Part shown: one piece after another, positions 45,653 through 57,999 of the stretch
Position numbering within the stretch: the first letter of the stretch is position 1
Layout of the letters: every line of letters starts with the position of its first letter
DNA from: Dipteris shenzhenensis
Lineage: Eukaryota > Polypodiophyta > Polypodiopsida > Gleicheniales
Length of the DNA stretch: 64,000 nt
NCBI GenBank assembly: GCA_047967505.1
Contig: CM106538.1
Reading direction: 5' to 3' (one strand)
Made by a program: the position numbers and the translations under genes
The notes under the pieces: generated by a model
The model's input: the letters and a program-made list of their open reading frames with translations, nothing else
Told to the model about the DNA's origin: nothing
Database searches by the model: none

Positions 45653-45875
45653 ATGCAATTGATGATAGTCCCCTCTACGGGCAAGGGCCATATCAATGTG
45701 CATTATACAATATCCAGGATGCCACTGGCATGTCGATATGGCCCTATTGACGTGCATTATACGATATCCAGGATGCCACTAAACAGAAATGGCATGTCGA
45801 TATGGCCCTTGAGGGGTCTCGATATGGCCCTTGCTCCTAGAGGGGACCCCTCAAGGGCCATATCATCAATTGCAT
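45653..45875. mobile_element. Small fold-back element with 15-bp perfect inverted ends
   Basis: ATGCAATTGATGATA at 45653-45667 is repeated exactly in inverse at 45861-45875. Inside, GGGCCATATC and CTTGAGGGGT(C/A) recur in both directions, and GTGCATTATAC(A/G)ATATCCAGG appears twice directly. The 223-bp unit could fold strongly. It looks like a MITE or fold-back transposon; no clear target duplication is visible. Confidence 0.6.
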
Positions 45876-48112
45876 AACGGAATATATTTTTCTTGTTACA
45901 CAAATATATACCTCAAAGAACTAGCACGGTGGCTTTCATAGATCTCCTTTTGTTGCCAGTGTGATTCTTGGCGATGATAGGTCATCAGGCTCGAGACTGC
46001 ACTGAGGTGGTCTCTCCAAAATTGATAGATTGCATCTCATCATTATGACAAAAATCAGCGTGGTGGTCGCTCCAAGCCAACATATGATTTGCATGGGCTG
46101 TGGGCAAAGATGCAAAGCAAAAGGTTGCACGATGACAGATGTCAGAGAGACTACACTACGACAGTGTTCCGAATGATAGATTACATCTAATTATTATGCC
46201 AAGAACTAGCACGGTGGTCTCTCCAAGCCAACCAATGATTTGCATGGGTGCGTGCCTAGTGACAGGTGGCAAAGCTGTGATAAAAGGCTACGTGATTATA
46301 AGTGATCAGGCGGTGTAGGTCAGAGACTGCACTATGCTTGCGCTAGGCAAAGTAGTGTAGAGATGCCATGTGTGGAGCTATGCGGTATTCTGAACTAATA
46401 GATTGCATCTCAGTGCGGGTCCACACAAAATTCAAATATTCACCTAGAAGCGCATTGTGTCGCGGCCCCAAAATGGCCTTGAAAATAGTTTCGCAATTAG
46501 CTACACCCAAGCAAACATTGACCCATACCCTCAACCAAATGGCGCATGGTCAGACATGTCACATTGCTATGCAATTGGTTGGTTACTTGTTAAAATAGCC
46601 AACTTCCTTGTGGGCTACAGGTCTGCATTGTCAAGTGATCAATTATACCTAGGGCATGTAATAAAGATATTGTGGGATTGTAAACTCCAATTGTGCTAGA
46701 ATGAGCCCCAGGAATGGATGACAATGGACTTTTTGCTAACCAAACTACATGCACACAATGTTGATGAACATGATGCAATGTGACCAATCGTCGATGACAT
46801 GAAAACTTATCTATAAAATGTGCAATTTTGACATCTCATCCTATCTCAATTTACAAGGTAGATAGCTTAGTGTTCACAGAATGATGTTGCTAGTTGGCTT
46901 GCAAACATTGTTCGTTTATTAGTCTTGTACTTTTTAAATATTCCTAAATCATATTTTGCACTGTTTTGAAATCGATGTTGGAGAACATATGGTTTGATAT
47001 TTCTAGGAAACAATCTTTTACAATTGTATGAGAAGCAAATGTTGGAATGTATGTATGTCTCATGTCCTAAACTTGTATCTTTGCTATTAGGATTCCATGA
47101 TCATAGTTCACCAAAACAATGGCATCATCATCAAGAACACCCTCTCGACCATCCATACAGGTCGAGTACCAAGCACAAGATGAATGCACACTCTATAGTC
47201 AAGCGATGAACTTCATCATGGATGTGGGGCTGACACTATCATGGAACGGCAGCCCAGGAGAGAGCAAACAAAGGCAATTGCCATTTCTAGTCCTTTCCAT
47301 AACGCTGAAGGCATGAAGTGGGAAAATGTAAAGGCCCTCGTCTCGAATGACAATGTAGTGGTTGTATGGTATCCAAGCATAGAGTCTGTTGACCATGGAC
47401 GATGGCCCATTTTGTGGTGTCATAACCAAGCCATCAAAGAGAATGCATCCATCATTTGGGAGATGGTTTTCACAAAGAAATGTCACTTTGATATTCCCCT
47501 TTACTTTGCAAAGATGCTATACGCAAAGTTTGTGCTTGGTTGTGAGTCGACTTTACCTCAAATGCTCGAGTACACGAGCAACCACATGTGACAAGAGCCA
47601 GACTTATGGTAGTTGATGAACCTCCAGCACGCGTCAACAATCCAGTGTCAGGTGACTATAATATTTAAATATCATGTCAACTTTTTGCTTCGGATTTTTT
47701 GGGAGAACTCCACCCCAACATCAACTGATAAGTTTGTATGTAACCTTATTAGACGTGCCTTGCCTACCTTATGAATACTCTAAAGGTGAGAAGTGCATGT
47801 GCAGTGTGCAACACTCGTGTGGCACGTGAATTGTATGACATGCTCGGCATCGGCACAACGTACTCTCCTGATTCAAGGCTACGTAGAATTTAAATGATCA
47901 GGAGAGAAATTTTTAAAATACAATTTGACATATAATATTAAACCATTTTTTGGCATGTATAATCAATTTACAATAATTGTATTAAAGGTTTGTTTCAATG
48001 GTGTATTGTAATAATATTTGTTTTGTTTTCAATTCTGGTTAAATTGTTTTATGATGGTATATTGAATCAATTCTCATAAAGTGTAACACTTTGTTTTAGT
48101 AGTAGTCCCACA
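45876..48112. other. No gene recognised
   Basis: GCACGGTGG(T/C) CTCTCCA-like words repeat around 45925, 46070 and 46208. Plus frames at 47119-47591 overlap by a frame change and read MASSSRTPSRPSIQVEYQ then FHNAEGMKWENVKALVSND. They look like a decayed unknown protein. The rest is AT-rich. Confidence 0.4.
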
Positions 48113-48277
48113 ATGCCGATCATCCTTGCCATCCTGATGCTCATCGCCTGCATGGTGCTAGGAGTCACCATTGTCTGCGGATGCTTTGTGGTTTTGTATT
48201 GCCATGGCCTACACATTTTACTGGGGGCTCAAAGCACCCACCAGCCTCCACCCATTGCCACACGAGCCCCCATGTGA
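48113..48277 (+). CDS. Small possible membrane protein, 54 codons
   Basis: ATG at 48113 to TGA at 48275. It opens MPIILAILMLIACMVLGVTI, a strongly hydrophobic single membrane segment with several Cys further on (VCGCFVVLYCHG), and ends in a Pro-rich tail. No family was recognised. It could be chance or a remnant of a transposon-borne ORF; there is no neighbouring gene to support it. Confidence 0.2.
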   Translation: MPIILAILMLIACMVLGVTIVCGCFVVLYCHGLHILLGAQSTHQPPPIATRAPM

Positions 48278-48299
48278 AAAGCTTCTATATATTTCATTT

Positions 48300-48470
48300 T
48301 GGCATGCAACACCCATTTTGTATGGATATTGCCATTTGTTGGCTTATTTTTTTGTAGGGCCTATTTTGTATGGATATTGCCATCTATTGGATATTGTATG
48401 GATATTGCCATCTACTGGCTTATTTTTTTGGTGGGCCCATTTTGTATGGATATTGCTGGGCCCATTTTTT
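48300..48470. repeat. Minisatellite of TTTTGTATGGATATTGCCAT units
   Basis: ATTTTGTATGGATATTGC or a shortened form occurs at about 48315, 48363, 48393 and 48437, with GGCTTATTTTTTTG spacers between some units. A related direct duplication (AATTGTAAATAATGCAATG) lies at 48646 and 48844. Confidence 0.85.
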
Positions 48471-49049
48471 GTAACAGTAATGTTTCTGAACAGTGGAGAA
48501 GCAAACTCCAAGAAACGAATACAAACAGCTTGTAACTTGAAATGTATAACAATATGTTGATGCTTATTATAACAACATGTTTGTCAAATTATTATTGTGA
48601 AAAGGTTGAAGTGCTTCACGTCAAATTGTCATACTTTGGAGTGAAATTGTAAATAATGCAATGATATTATCACACTTCATGCAACATGTGCAATTGACGT
48701 AACTAACATAGATGTTTAAATAATTCAATGCTATAGCATGAGTGGTATTATGTCAAATTATTATTTTGCAATTGTTGAAGTCATTAACGTGGATGCATTG
48801 GGATATGGCTTGCACAATTGTCATAACTCATACTATGAAGTGGAATTGTAAATAATGCAATGCTATTATCACACAATTTATGAAACATGTTGCAAAATTA
48901 GTTTCACCATACGCAACGTACAAATTGTAGACTTTTGTCAATTAAATTAAAGATCTACAATGCTCTCTCCCTTAACATCATCCAAAACTCTACCATTTGC
49001 ATAAACATATACTAATTTCTCTGCTCTTTTTGTCTTCAAGCGATTTCTT

Positions 49050-51022
49050 GTGATTGAATGTACAAACTTGTAATTACTCCAATTTCGTTCACTCGATGAA
49101 TTGTTGCAAGGCTAGGATATCACTTTCAAAGCCAATGTTTGCAAATGAGGTGTCGATGCTCCACACTCTTCCCACCATCTACATGCAGGCATCTCCTTTG
49201 CAAGGTCTTGTATTCTTGTATATGCAAACAACCCTTCCCTATTTTAAAAAGTGGATATTAATTTCCTGACAGTGGCAGCATATTCAGATGTATCCTCAAA
49301 AAATCATCCTAAGAGATTATGCCAAGATTGGATTATGTGTTCCAATGTTTCCGGGTGATACTCCAATCATTGAGGATCTAAAATATGACCAGCATAGTGA
49401 AGGACATTGTGAGCATGACTCCATCACTTTCAAAACATCTTTTGCAAAGTGGCACAATGACCAGCGCTGTAGCCCAATGCCATCACTTGTGGATCTTCTA
49501 TTTTCCTTTAGCAGTTCACCAAGCCATGTAAGCACTAGCCAAACTTGGATCTTTCATGTCTAGTTTTCAAATGCCAAACCTTACCGACCTCATTGCATTG
49601 GCCACATCAACTATTCTCTTCCAAAAGCTAGCATTGTGAGCGATTTGCTTCATCTCTATGAATTTGCTCTAGGAGTTTTGTGAAGTTGACTCAACGGCGT
49701 CATTGCATTGGCCACATCAACTATTCTCTTCCAAAAGCCAGCATTGTGAGTGATTTGCTTCATCTCTATGAATTTGTTATAGACGTTTTGTGAAGTTGAC
49801 TCAACTATCCCTCGTTAGCTTCTACACTAAATAATGTCTTGGTTACAACTCCTTGTAGCTTGAGCAAACGGTCCAACATTATATAGTTTGTTCCAAAATG
49901 TGTTTCGCCAGGTTTCAAAAACTATAGTGGATGTTCAGTAGCTTGGTGGTTTTTGAATATGCCCAACAATCTCTCGTGGTTGAGGAAGTACAAAGCCAAT
50001 CTTCATCCTTCATCTACAGTGGCTTTGAACCATAGGGTCTCTCTTGATTTATACCAATCCTTAAGCACAAGGTCAAGGCAATGGCAAGAGCACGACGATG
50101 CCCAATTGGTTGGAAATTTTTGATTTATAGCTTTTCAAATTTCCTATAGTTCTTTGCATTGTCGGTGATTATCTGAACAACATTACGCTCCCCAACATCG
50201 AAAATTACAGCCTCCAATTGTTCAGCAATGTATTCACCTATCTTGGCATTACCACTTGTGTTAATGGATTGATGAAAAGCCTCTCCCTTAAAGGTCACGA
50301 CCATGATATTGATCAGAGGCCTCTTGGTGACATTTTTCCATCCATTACTAACAATGGTGTATCCTGTTCTCTCAATACCATTGTATACTACTTACTCCAT
50401 CTCTTGTTTCATCCTCTCATAGTATGCATCCAAGTAGTTGTTGTGAACAACATTGTAACTTGGACCCGCCCTTGCTACAGAAGCCATGGCTGTTTTCCAA
50501 TGTGGATATTGAACCATGCTTAGTGGGTAGATGGTGCAACAAATCGCCTCAAAAACTTCTTGTTGCGATTTCTCTAAATGTTTTTGTTTAAAGACTTTTC
50601 CAAAGATCTTTGTTTGCGGACATGCATGCGATTGTGAACGAGACACGTCGCTACCTTGTCCACTCTCCATATACTTTATAGAGCAGCTTGTGGTTATGTC
50701 AACGAGGCCACACCACTACTTTGAGGTGGCACATCTACAACTTGGCTAGCTTGAGGTGTGAGTATATCATTAGGCATAGATTCATATTTACCTAGTTGTC
50801 TGTACTTTTAGGAATTTGTCCACCTGGAGTGACTATAACAACTCCTGGCCCCTTGCATTTTCCAATTTGTTTGTTGCTATCACCCAAGAAGTGCTTTTTC
50901 ATTCTTATGCTAGAGCCTGAGTACTCCTCATGACAAAAGTTGCATTCCCACTTCTTATTAGGCAACATCATAATGTAATCGCGAGCCTTTGTTGGGTTTC
51001 TTCCTTGTTTTTCTAGAGCCAT
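49050..51022 (-). pseudogene. hAT transposase with BED zinc finger, broken
   Basis: Minus-strand ATG at 51022 opens MALEKQGRNPTKARDYI. A BED-type zinc finger follows: KWECNFCHEEYSGSSIRMKK, HF, then IGKC. After a gap, 50670-50390 reads VFEAICCTIYPLSMVQYPHW. The catalytic region continues past a TAA with SNGWKNVTKRPLINIMVV, FHQSINTSGNAKIGEYIAEQ and NVVQIITDNAKN. In hAT proteins the first catalytic Asp sits in SDGW; here it is Asn. Further left, near 49130-49080, a degenerate piece (IDTSFANIGFESDILALQQF) fits the C-terminal region. Many stops and a 110-bp duplication break it. TIRs were not found. Confidence 0.75.
49591..49810. repeat. 110-bp tandem duplication
   Basis: CATTGCATTGGCCACATCAA starts at 49591 and 49701; the two units differ at only a few bases. 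It lies within the hAT pseudogene and is a late duplication. Confidence 0.95.
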
Positions 51023-51055
51023 GCTTGCAATGAAGAATGTAAGAGAAACATACAA

Positions 51056-53200
51056 AAATTATATAAGTAATATGCGCATTCACATTAATTTTCATGTTCT
51101 GGATACTACCAAATCATTTATGTTCTAGGACACATAACAATATTTGGAATCGTTTAGAGTTCTACATCCAAAATCAATGTGGCTATTTGCGACACTAACT
51201 TAGAATACTCCATGCAAGCTTGATAGACCTCGAGAGAGAGAAATCGTCCAATTGTCTTGCCCCCTCCCAACATAATTGGATGATTGTGAATGTGGTAATA
51301 TACCTGTTAAAATAGGTGTGGGATGACAAATTATCTTTTCCCATGTTCTTCTCTCTCTCTCTCTTGTAAGCATCTATCTACACCATGATCATCTGCAAAA
51401 TCATGCTCTATTGAGGATGTTGGTATTTTACATACACTAGTGTAGTAGCTATCATTACTTACACAAGTACTTATAAACAAATTTACTGCTACTTTCTAAG
51501 CTAGGAGACTTTGTTAACCTAATACCCTCAATCCTCAATATTATTTTTTTGTACGTATATATGAACTATGGAGTTTGAGTTCTAATAAGGGCTACAAATT
51601 GCAATGTATGCAACATAATCATATCTATTTTATTTCACCTAATAATGTATAAAACATAAGGATAGTAAACCTATGTATACCACTATCTCTCCACATGTAC
51701 ACGCCATAATTTTGTGAGTTGCTACGAGCTAGCAATTGCGAGCCCCACAATTGGCTAGACTTCGAGCAAGATGAAAATTGTTGGCATAGGGGAGCCCGCA
51801 ATCAGCTCGAAGTCAAATATTTCCTCGTCACTCTTAAATCCTACTTTGTAGGGTTTTACTAATACATAGTATAGATTTTAACCACATACGATATGTTCCA
51901 GGTCACGGCCTAAGTGAACCTCTAACCAACACGTGGTATAATATTATTTATCAATGAATGCATTGTTCCAGGTCAGCTTAAGCAAACCTCCAACCGGCTC
52001 ATTGACTTTTTTTTTGAAATATAGTTACAAGCTATAACTACATGCTTATAAATAAATACATATGCTAAAATTAAGAAAAACATACACACAAACATAAGAT
52101 TTTCCAAAATTAAATCATTTCATGCATCTTGTAATGTCTAGTATTCCATTTTGCCAAAGCTTGTTGCCAGTAACTACGATATTTCATGCAACTAGATCGA
52201 AATCTTAAGTCATACAACTAAACTAAAATCCCAAGCCATGCAACTAACAAACTCTTGACCTAGTCCTAAGTGACAAGTCTTTCCAAAGAGTCTAGACAAG
52301 TTCCAACTCAAATACTTCATGCAAAAAATTAAAATCATCTAAGCCATGTACAATGTCACAACTAACTTACTCTTTACCTCCACTGCATACTTTGTGAGCC
52401 ATTGTGCGACCTTGCCTACTAAAGTTAACTCAAAAGCTACTTCCTGTCGGAGGGCGGCAGATTGTTGAACTCATACACCTTCTTAGATTGTCATACATGA
52501 GCATCTTGGTCATCCGATTTCCCCCCTGCAAACTTGGCATACTTGACTTGGCCCACCATCACAGTGCCTCTTACGTTTGGTGCTCCTCCTCCTCCAAATA
52601 CACACCTTGATCGAAGAGATTGTGAGAAGCAGCTGAAACCCTCTTCTATGGCTTGTTCTATGTAATGTTCAATGGGATGGCTAAGATTTCTATGGTTGTC
52701 GGTCAGGTTCCTACCTTTCTACATACAAAGAGGTCAATTGTTCTACTTTTTTTGGCCTACTTCCATACCCACTATTGTCACTTGGGTATTGATGAACTTT
52801 TGAGAAGTGCAGCAGCAATGAACTAGGAATGGAGAGAGAGAGAGAGCACACCTACAAAATACCAACATTTGGTTCTTGCTGTCCACACATTCATTTGAGC
52901 TTTTGTTTTCATTAGGACATTTCATCCCATAATATCCTTTAGTATTTGCAACTGGAATCACTTGATTTCTATCATGTATTAGCTCATCATTGCTTGGCTC
53001 ATCACGTATCTTTTCATCCATCAGGCTTGCTTCAAACCATGTGGGCCATGCCCTCCTGATGCTTGCAGTGTCTCCATTAGCTACTACTACCATTCTGCTC
53101 AGCTCGAGAGAGAAAGGGGGCGAGGGGAAGAGAGATAGAGAGAGATTGGGAGAGGATTTGTATGTGTTTCATGGAAAGGTTTATTGTGACTAACACAGCT
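51056..53200. other. No gene recognised
   Basis: AT-rich with a (CT)n run at about 51350. A minus frame at 52743-53093 (MVVVANGDTASIRRAWPTWF) has plausible composition but no known family; its ATG lies behind a CT-rich stretch, so it could be a first exon. I cannot assign it. Confidence 0.4.
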
Positions 53201-53221
53201 TTTTAATTTGTAGGGCTTTAA

Positions 53222-54045
53222 TTATGCTAGGACTCAATGTCATATTCAGTGCCCCCATGAAATTCCTAAAGTAGAGTACAAATGAGTCTTAGTGGAAACA
53301 ATGCAATAGCACGAATATTTTGGACTAAGAAATTTCATTGAAAATTTGGGGAACTAACCTTGCAGCCTGTATTCTCCTCTTTCAGGCACCACTATTGGTT
53401 GACAATGCATCCAGAGATTGCAATTGTCTTTTCCTCTCCTTCAGTCCCAAAAGTGTTTCCTTCAACTTTTTTACTCGTTCTATCGACTTCTCTCGTTCCT
53501 TCTCCATAGCACGTTGAACTTGGCCATAGATAGACCTTTCCAAATCTTGTTTGCTTTCAATGAGCTTTTGGATTGATTTTTCCAATTCCTGTTGCTCCAA
53601 GTCCAGTGCACGTACTTTGTCTCACTGAGTTCTTTGTTTTGCAATCAGAGATCTTGCATGCTATTATGCATTGCCACAATAGTAATATTTCCCAAATGTG
53701 CACGTTCTTTTGCTTGGGCTCTCTGCACCTCGATTGCTTTGCATATCCAATGTCTAAGAATGGTTCAATCGATTGCAATAACCAAGCAATCCAGCATGTC
53801 CATTGCCAACAAGCTGAACAACATCATGCACTGCATGAAAAGGAAGGCTCTTTTGGGTGGTAGGGTCTAAAGGATGCAAGTTTCCATCTACCCAAAGGTC
53901 AAGATGCTTCTTCCCTTTTGTAGTCAAAGACTGGGAAGCACACTTTGAGGAGTTCCACTATATTCCAAATGTGTGTGCTTGCATATTCTACCTCCACTTG
54001 TAGGTTCACATAGTACTTGTTGGATATGTCCTTGAATGGCGCCAT
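53222..54045 (-). pseudogene. Second copy of the transposase-like gene, 5' end only
   Basis: Minus-strand ATG at 54045 opens MAPFKDISNKYYVNLQVEV. After a one-base shift near 53905 comes HLDLWVDGNLHPLDP, VVQLVGNGHAGLLGY, then a coiled coil (ELEKSIQKLIESKQDLER) and KRRIQAAR at the donor GCAAG|GTTAG (53359/53358). The gene at 22115 has HIDLWCDGSIYP, FAGDGQNGLLGY, a coiled coil and KRRIQEAR at the same donor GCAAG|GTTAG. After the intron both resume with MG(A/V)LN. Here a TGA stands directly before KRRIQ, and other stops are present. Homology fades by about 53222, so the catalytic exons are missing. Confidence 0.7.
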
Positions 54046-54094
54046 GAGTACTCAAAGAGAGGTATTAGTGATGCAGGCTAAAATGTAGGGGAGA

Positions 54095-54605
54095 GCTGGC
54101 AAAGATGGAGCAATGAGAGGGAGAGAGTAGCAAGGAAGAGGGAGGAGGAGAAGTAGATTAGGGCAAGAGGAAGAGGAGGAGGAGAAGTAGATCAGGGCAA
54201 GAGGAAGAGGAGGAGGAGAGTAGGGCGACAGGTGTAGAAGGGAGGGGAGGAGGTGCTACAGAAGGGAGGAGGAGGGGAGATGCTACAGGAGGGAGGAGGA
54301 GGGGAGAGATTCTGTAGGAGGGAGGAGCAGAGGAGAGGAAGCCTGGGTGACAAGAGAAGGAGGGGAGAGGAAGGAGGGAGGAGGAGGCAGAAGGAGGAGG
54401 AGGAGGAGGAGGAGGAGGAGGGGAGAGGGAGGAGGGAGGAGGAGGAGAAAGATGGACGAGGGGAGATGAGGAGGGAGGGGGAGGGAGGGAGAGGGAGAGG
54501 GAGAGGGAGAGGGAGAGGGAGAGGGAGGAGGAGGGAGGGAGGTGGAGGGAGGGAGGGAGAGAGAGGGGGGGAGGGAGAGGGAGAGAGGGAGGGAGGGAGA
54601 TTCAA
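54095..54605. repeat. Purine-rich GGAGG/GAGGGA tract
   Basis: Nearly pure A/G on the plus strand. It lies immediately upstream of the minus-strand copy at 54045, so it is a long pyrimidine tract on that gene's coding strand. A 190-codon minus frame here is compositional. Confidence 0.9.
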
Positions 54606-54849
54606 AATTTGAAATTCAAATTTCAAAAAGTGGCCCCCTCCCCTCATGGATGGGGGGAGAGGTGGGCTCAAATGTGGGCTTAACCCACCTAGGTTGGGAT
54701 GGTTAGGCCTCTTTGGGACCCTCCAAGCCCCTTGCATTGGCCCACTAAGCATTCCATAATCCATTCCTTATGAGGCCCTTTTGAGACCCCAATTCTCCCC
54801 TAATTTGAGTTTGCTGAGCTGTTTATTATTTCCTCCATTTGTGATTGAT

Positions 54850-55740
54850 TTAGTTACCCAATCTCCCTTAGTGTCAGCATACGCAATATGTGTATTGCAT
54901 TTTCCTTGTTTTCTTGTTCAACATTGCTATTTGCATTTTGGCCTCTCTGCCATCCACCATGACCTCTTTGGCTCCCCCTGCCTCTAAGGTTACCACATCC
55001 TCCTCCATAGGACTGGTTTTCTTCAATTTGCTGCATATTCTGATTTCTGCTATGGCCTCCAGATTGGCCTGCTCTACCTCTACCTCTACCTCTTCCAGCA
55101 TTTGAGTAAAGACAGTTTCTTTTGAACTTCCTCTTGAAGAAGATGCACCACCATTTCTCTGCTCTTCAGAAATTAGAAGAGCAATCAACTCCTCAAAATC
55201 AGGAAATTTTTCACGGACGGCAATGGATGTCCGAAACTATGCATAATCCTTTCCTAGACCATTCAAGGTCACAGAAACTAAATCATCATCTTCCACTGAT
55301 GACCCAATGGAAGTAAGTGCATCTGCAATCTTCGTCACCTTCATGTTGTAGTCATTGATGCTCATATTTTCTCTCTGCACATTATGCAACTCTTGCTTGA
55401 GCTGCATTTTCCTGGCTTGCGTATTTGTGCTGTACATTTTTGTCAAAGTATTCCATGCCTCCTTCAGTGTGCTTGCATCCTGAATATGCACAATCATAGA
55501 ATCTGAAATATTGATAGACAACCAGTACATAACTTTCCTAGCTCTCTCATGCCATCCTTTAAATGCATGCAACTCCTGTTAATTGGGAACATTAGGAATA
55601 ACTGGTTCTTGTTCAGCTCTAGTAATGAACTCCCAATAGCCTTTTCCCTTAAGGAAATTTGTCATTCTAAACTTCCATTCTTGGAAGTTGTTCTTGTCAA
55701 GCTTTGCAGTGACTATCTGTGAAAGAGCATCAGATGCCAT
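54850..55740 (-). pseudogene. Ty1/copia gag, broken
   Basis: Minus-strand ATG at 55740 opens MASDALSQIVTAKLDKNNFQ, then EWKFRMTNFLKGKGYW. A TAA at 55581-55579 interrupts; then MYWLSINISDSMIVHIQD, EAWNTLTKMYSTNTQARKMQ and NVQRENMSINDYNMKVTKIA give the gag UBN2 domain. A TAG follows near GLGKDYA, then KFPDFEELIALLISEEQR. The C-terminal part is Arg/Gly-rich (RGRGSQRGHGGWQRG in one frame) with a ruined zinc knuckle. The element is cut off at about 54850 near the purine tract. It belongs to the LTR at 56287-56581. Confidence 0.85.
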
Positions 55741-56274
55741 TATAGAACACTGCAAAAATATTCTGTCATTGCAAAAACCACAACTTCTGCCTTAAAAGGG
55801 CAAATCTGCAAAATTGACGAAAGTGGTATTTGACCACACAATCACTTCCTAATGATGATTTTGCATCAACAGGCAATAAGAATGATTCTATCACTCTCAA
55901 TGTCTCTGTGCACATGCATACGATGCAATTTTTGCGGTAACTTTTCACCAATCTGTGGAACAATGGTCACATAGCAAAAATAGGGGCACTTTTTTGAGTG
56001 CCTACGAAAAACTTCCGCCACCAAAACGGGCCCCGAAATGGCCTCAAGTCAAAAAAATAATGTCACCGAGGACTTTGCCCTTGCCCATAGCATATACTAC
56101 CCTCTTGCCACACTGCGAAGGGTGTCTCAATCTGAGACAGTGCACTCTTGCACTTTTTGGCTGTGCTACCTGCAGAGATTTGCTCCCAAACTCGAAAAAG
56201 GAAAGAAACACTGATCCTCTTACCAAGACACTGTGAACTTGGTTTGCTTCCTTGAGCTCGTTACAACGAACTGA

Positions 56275-56581
56275 GCTCTGATACCATGTGAAGAGAGTGG
56301 GAGAGAAGTAAGGAGTCTCACTTGCAACTTTCTCACATATAGAATGGGGGAATACACACAAAGGTGGAGGCTGAAAACAATTTTCCTCTTCTTAGTTGTG
56401 AAAACCAAAAGAACTCTTTCTCTTAGTACAAAAGGAATAAATGAACCCTATATGTGGGTCTCAAACCAAACTTAGCTAACCTAGGTGGCATACTAACTGA
56501 GCCACTAACTAAAGTACATAAAGGTAACTATCATCCAGCTATTATGCATGGGCGGTGTACCAACCGCATCTGTAGCTAACA
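56275..56581 (-). mobile_element. 5' LTR and primer binding site of the copia gag above
   Basis: On the minus strand the LTR (56581-56287, 295 bp) runs TGTTAGCTACAG...CTCTTCACA. TGGTATCAGAGC, the exact initiator-Met primer binding site, follows at 56286-56275. The untranslated leader then runs about 530 bases to the gag ATG at 55740. No 3' LTR is present in the window. Confidence 0.8.
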
Positions 56582-56821
56582 AGTCGGTAACATAAATGCA
56601 CAACGGTCACCCTGGCATATCACGAGTGGAGCTCAATATCTCAACAGAGGAATCCGAGCACGATGAAGGATCCAAGCATGATCAGGGGTCCTCTCAATCC
56701 TTCCACACAACTAACTGTGGAACTAGAGAGGTCTCACAAGAGGGAAAAAATAGTCCAATCAATCATGATCAACTGCCCCTCCCTCCTCTGTGGGGTCCTG
56801 TTTGATTTACTTGTGCAACAT

Positions 56822-57407
56822 GCAGGCGGACATCAATTTTGCGACTGGTGTATTACACAGGTTTTCCAATAAATCCTAGGAGAACCATTGGAGGGCAGGG
56901 GTGTGGGTGCTGAAATACATCAAAGGCACACTTGATTATGGCATCACCTATACCAAGAGCAACATCTTGACCGGATTCTGTGACTCGGATTGGGCAGGAG
57001 ATGTGGATAGCAGGAGGTCAGTGACAGGTTACTGTTTCTCACTTGGATCTGGAGCTGTGTCATGGGTCAATAAGAAGCAACCCACAGTTGCTCTTTCTTC
57101 AACCGAGGCTGAGTACAAATCAGCATGTTTTGCTTCTTGTGAGGCAGTGTGGTTGAGGAGGATTTTAGGGGACATGGGTGCAGTGCAAGCCTACACAGTT
57201 ATCATGTGACAATCAGAGCTGCATGGCGATTACAAAGAACCCTATGTTTTATGCTCACACAAAACACGTTGAGATTCAATATCACTTTGTATGCGAGCTC
57301 ATCATGGATGGAGAGGTCGACTTGGTGTACTGTCCGACTACAGAGAATGCTGCAGACATCTTCACGAAGGCTCTTGGAAGAGACTTGCTGGAGAGGGATC
57401 TTCATTG
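56822..57407 (+). pseudogene. Ty1/copia reverse transcriptase end and RNase H
   Basis: Opposite in direction to the gag at its left. It begins MQADINFATGVLHRFSNK, then GVWVLKYIKGTLDYGITY and the RNase H: GFCDSDWAGDVDSRRSVTGY, SWVNKKQPTVALSSTEAEY, and after a frame change near 57190, LSCDNQSCMAITKNPMFYA and ADIFTKALGRDLLE. The catalytic Asp, Glu and Asp positions are all legible. A TAG near 56876 and the frame change show that it is dead. Sequence at 56596-56805 (STEESEHDEGSKHDQGSSQS) may be linker upstream of the reverse transcriptase. Confidence 0.85.
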
Positions 57408-57462
57408 ACTTGGCATTGGGCCGAAAAAGTAAGTTCACTAGCAGGTGTACATTGAGGGGGGG

Positions 57463-57960
57463 TGTTAGATATCAATGCTCCACTCTCGTGTAACTATGTG
57501 GGAACCAACTAACTCTACTTGTAAGCCCCCCATATGAGGAGAAGGCATTTGAGTAGCTCGGTTATCCGGTAGGTCTTGGTTTGGACACTAGAAGGGGGCC
57601 ATGTGTGGCCTGATGGATATGGTGCACTGCCAACTAGGCTACATGCAAGTGCGAGAAGGCATCCCATGACTGACCGCATAGAGGGTGGATGGAGCATTTC
57701 TCAGGGCAGCCCACTCTTGGGTTGCGGGGCCCGTTTGGAGCCCCAGATGATCCCAGATGACTCTAGTCCCACGAATGCATACCGTACATCAGTTGCTCTA
57801 TTTTGCACACTGGTTCTATCATGTGGTCGATAGCCTATTTTGGGACTAACCCCCAGTCGGGCCGGATTGGGCCAGTCACCCAATTGGGTCTAACCGACTA
57901 CGACTGGAGGCTATATAAGAGTAAGCTTGTGAAGCCCATTTTATCACTGGGTACAACAAC
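57463..57960 (+). repeat. 3' LTR of the copia RNase H fragment (right end uncertain)
   Basis: The purine run TTGAGGGGGG stands before TGTTAGATATCAATGC at 57463, the usual PPT-LTR join 50 bases after pol ends. TATATAAGAG at about 57913 may be its TATA box. I place the end near GGGTACAACA (about 57959), but without a partner LTR this is a guess. Confidence 0.55.
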
Positions 57961-57999
57961 CCTGATTCCTTAGCATCCAGCCTCCATCCTCTACTGGTT

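Noticed and set aside
54192-54764. 190-codon Pro/Ser-rich minus-strand frame
   Set aside because: Compositional effect of the GGAGGG tract; the plus strand is open over the same bases with equally low complexity.
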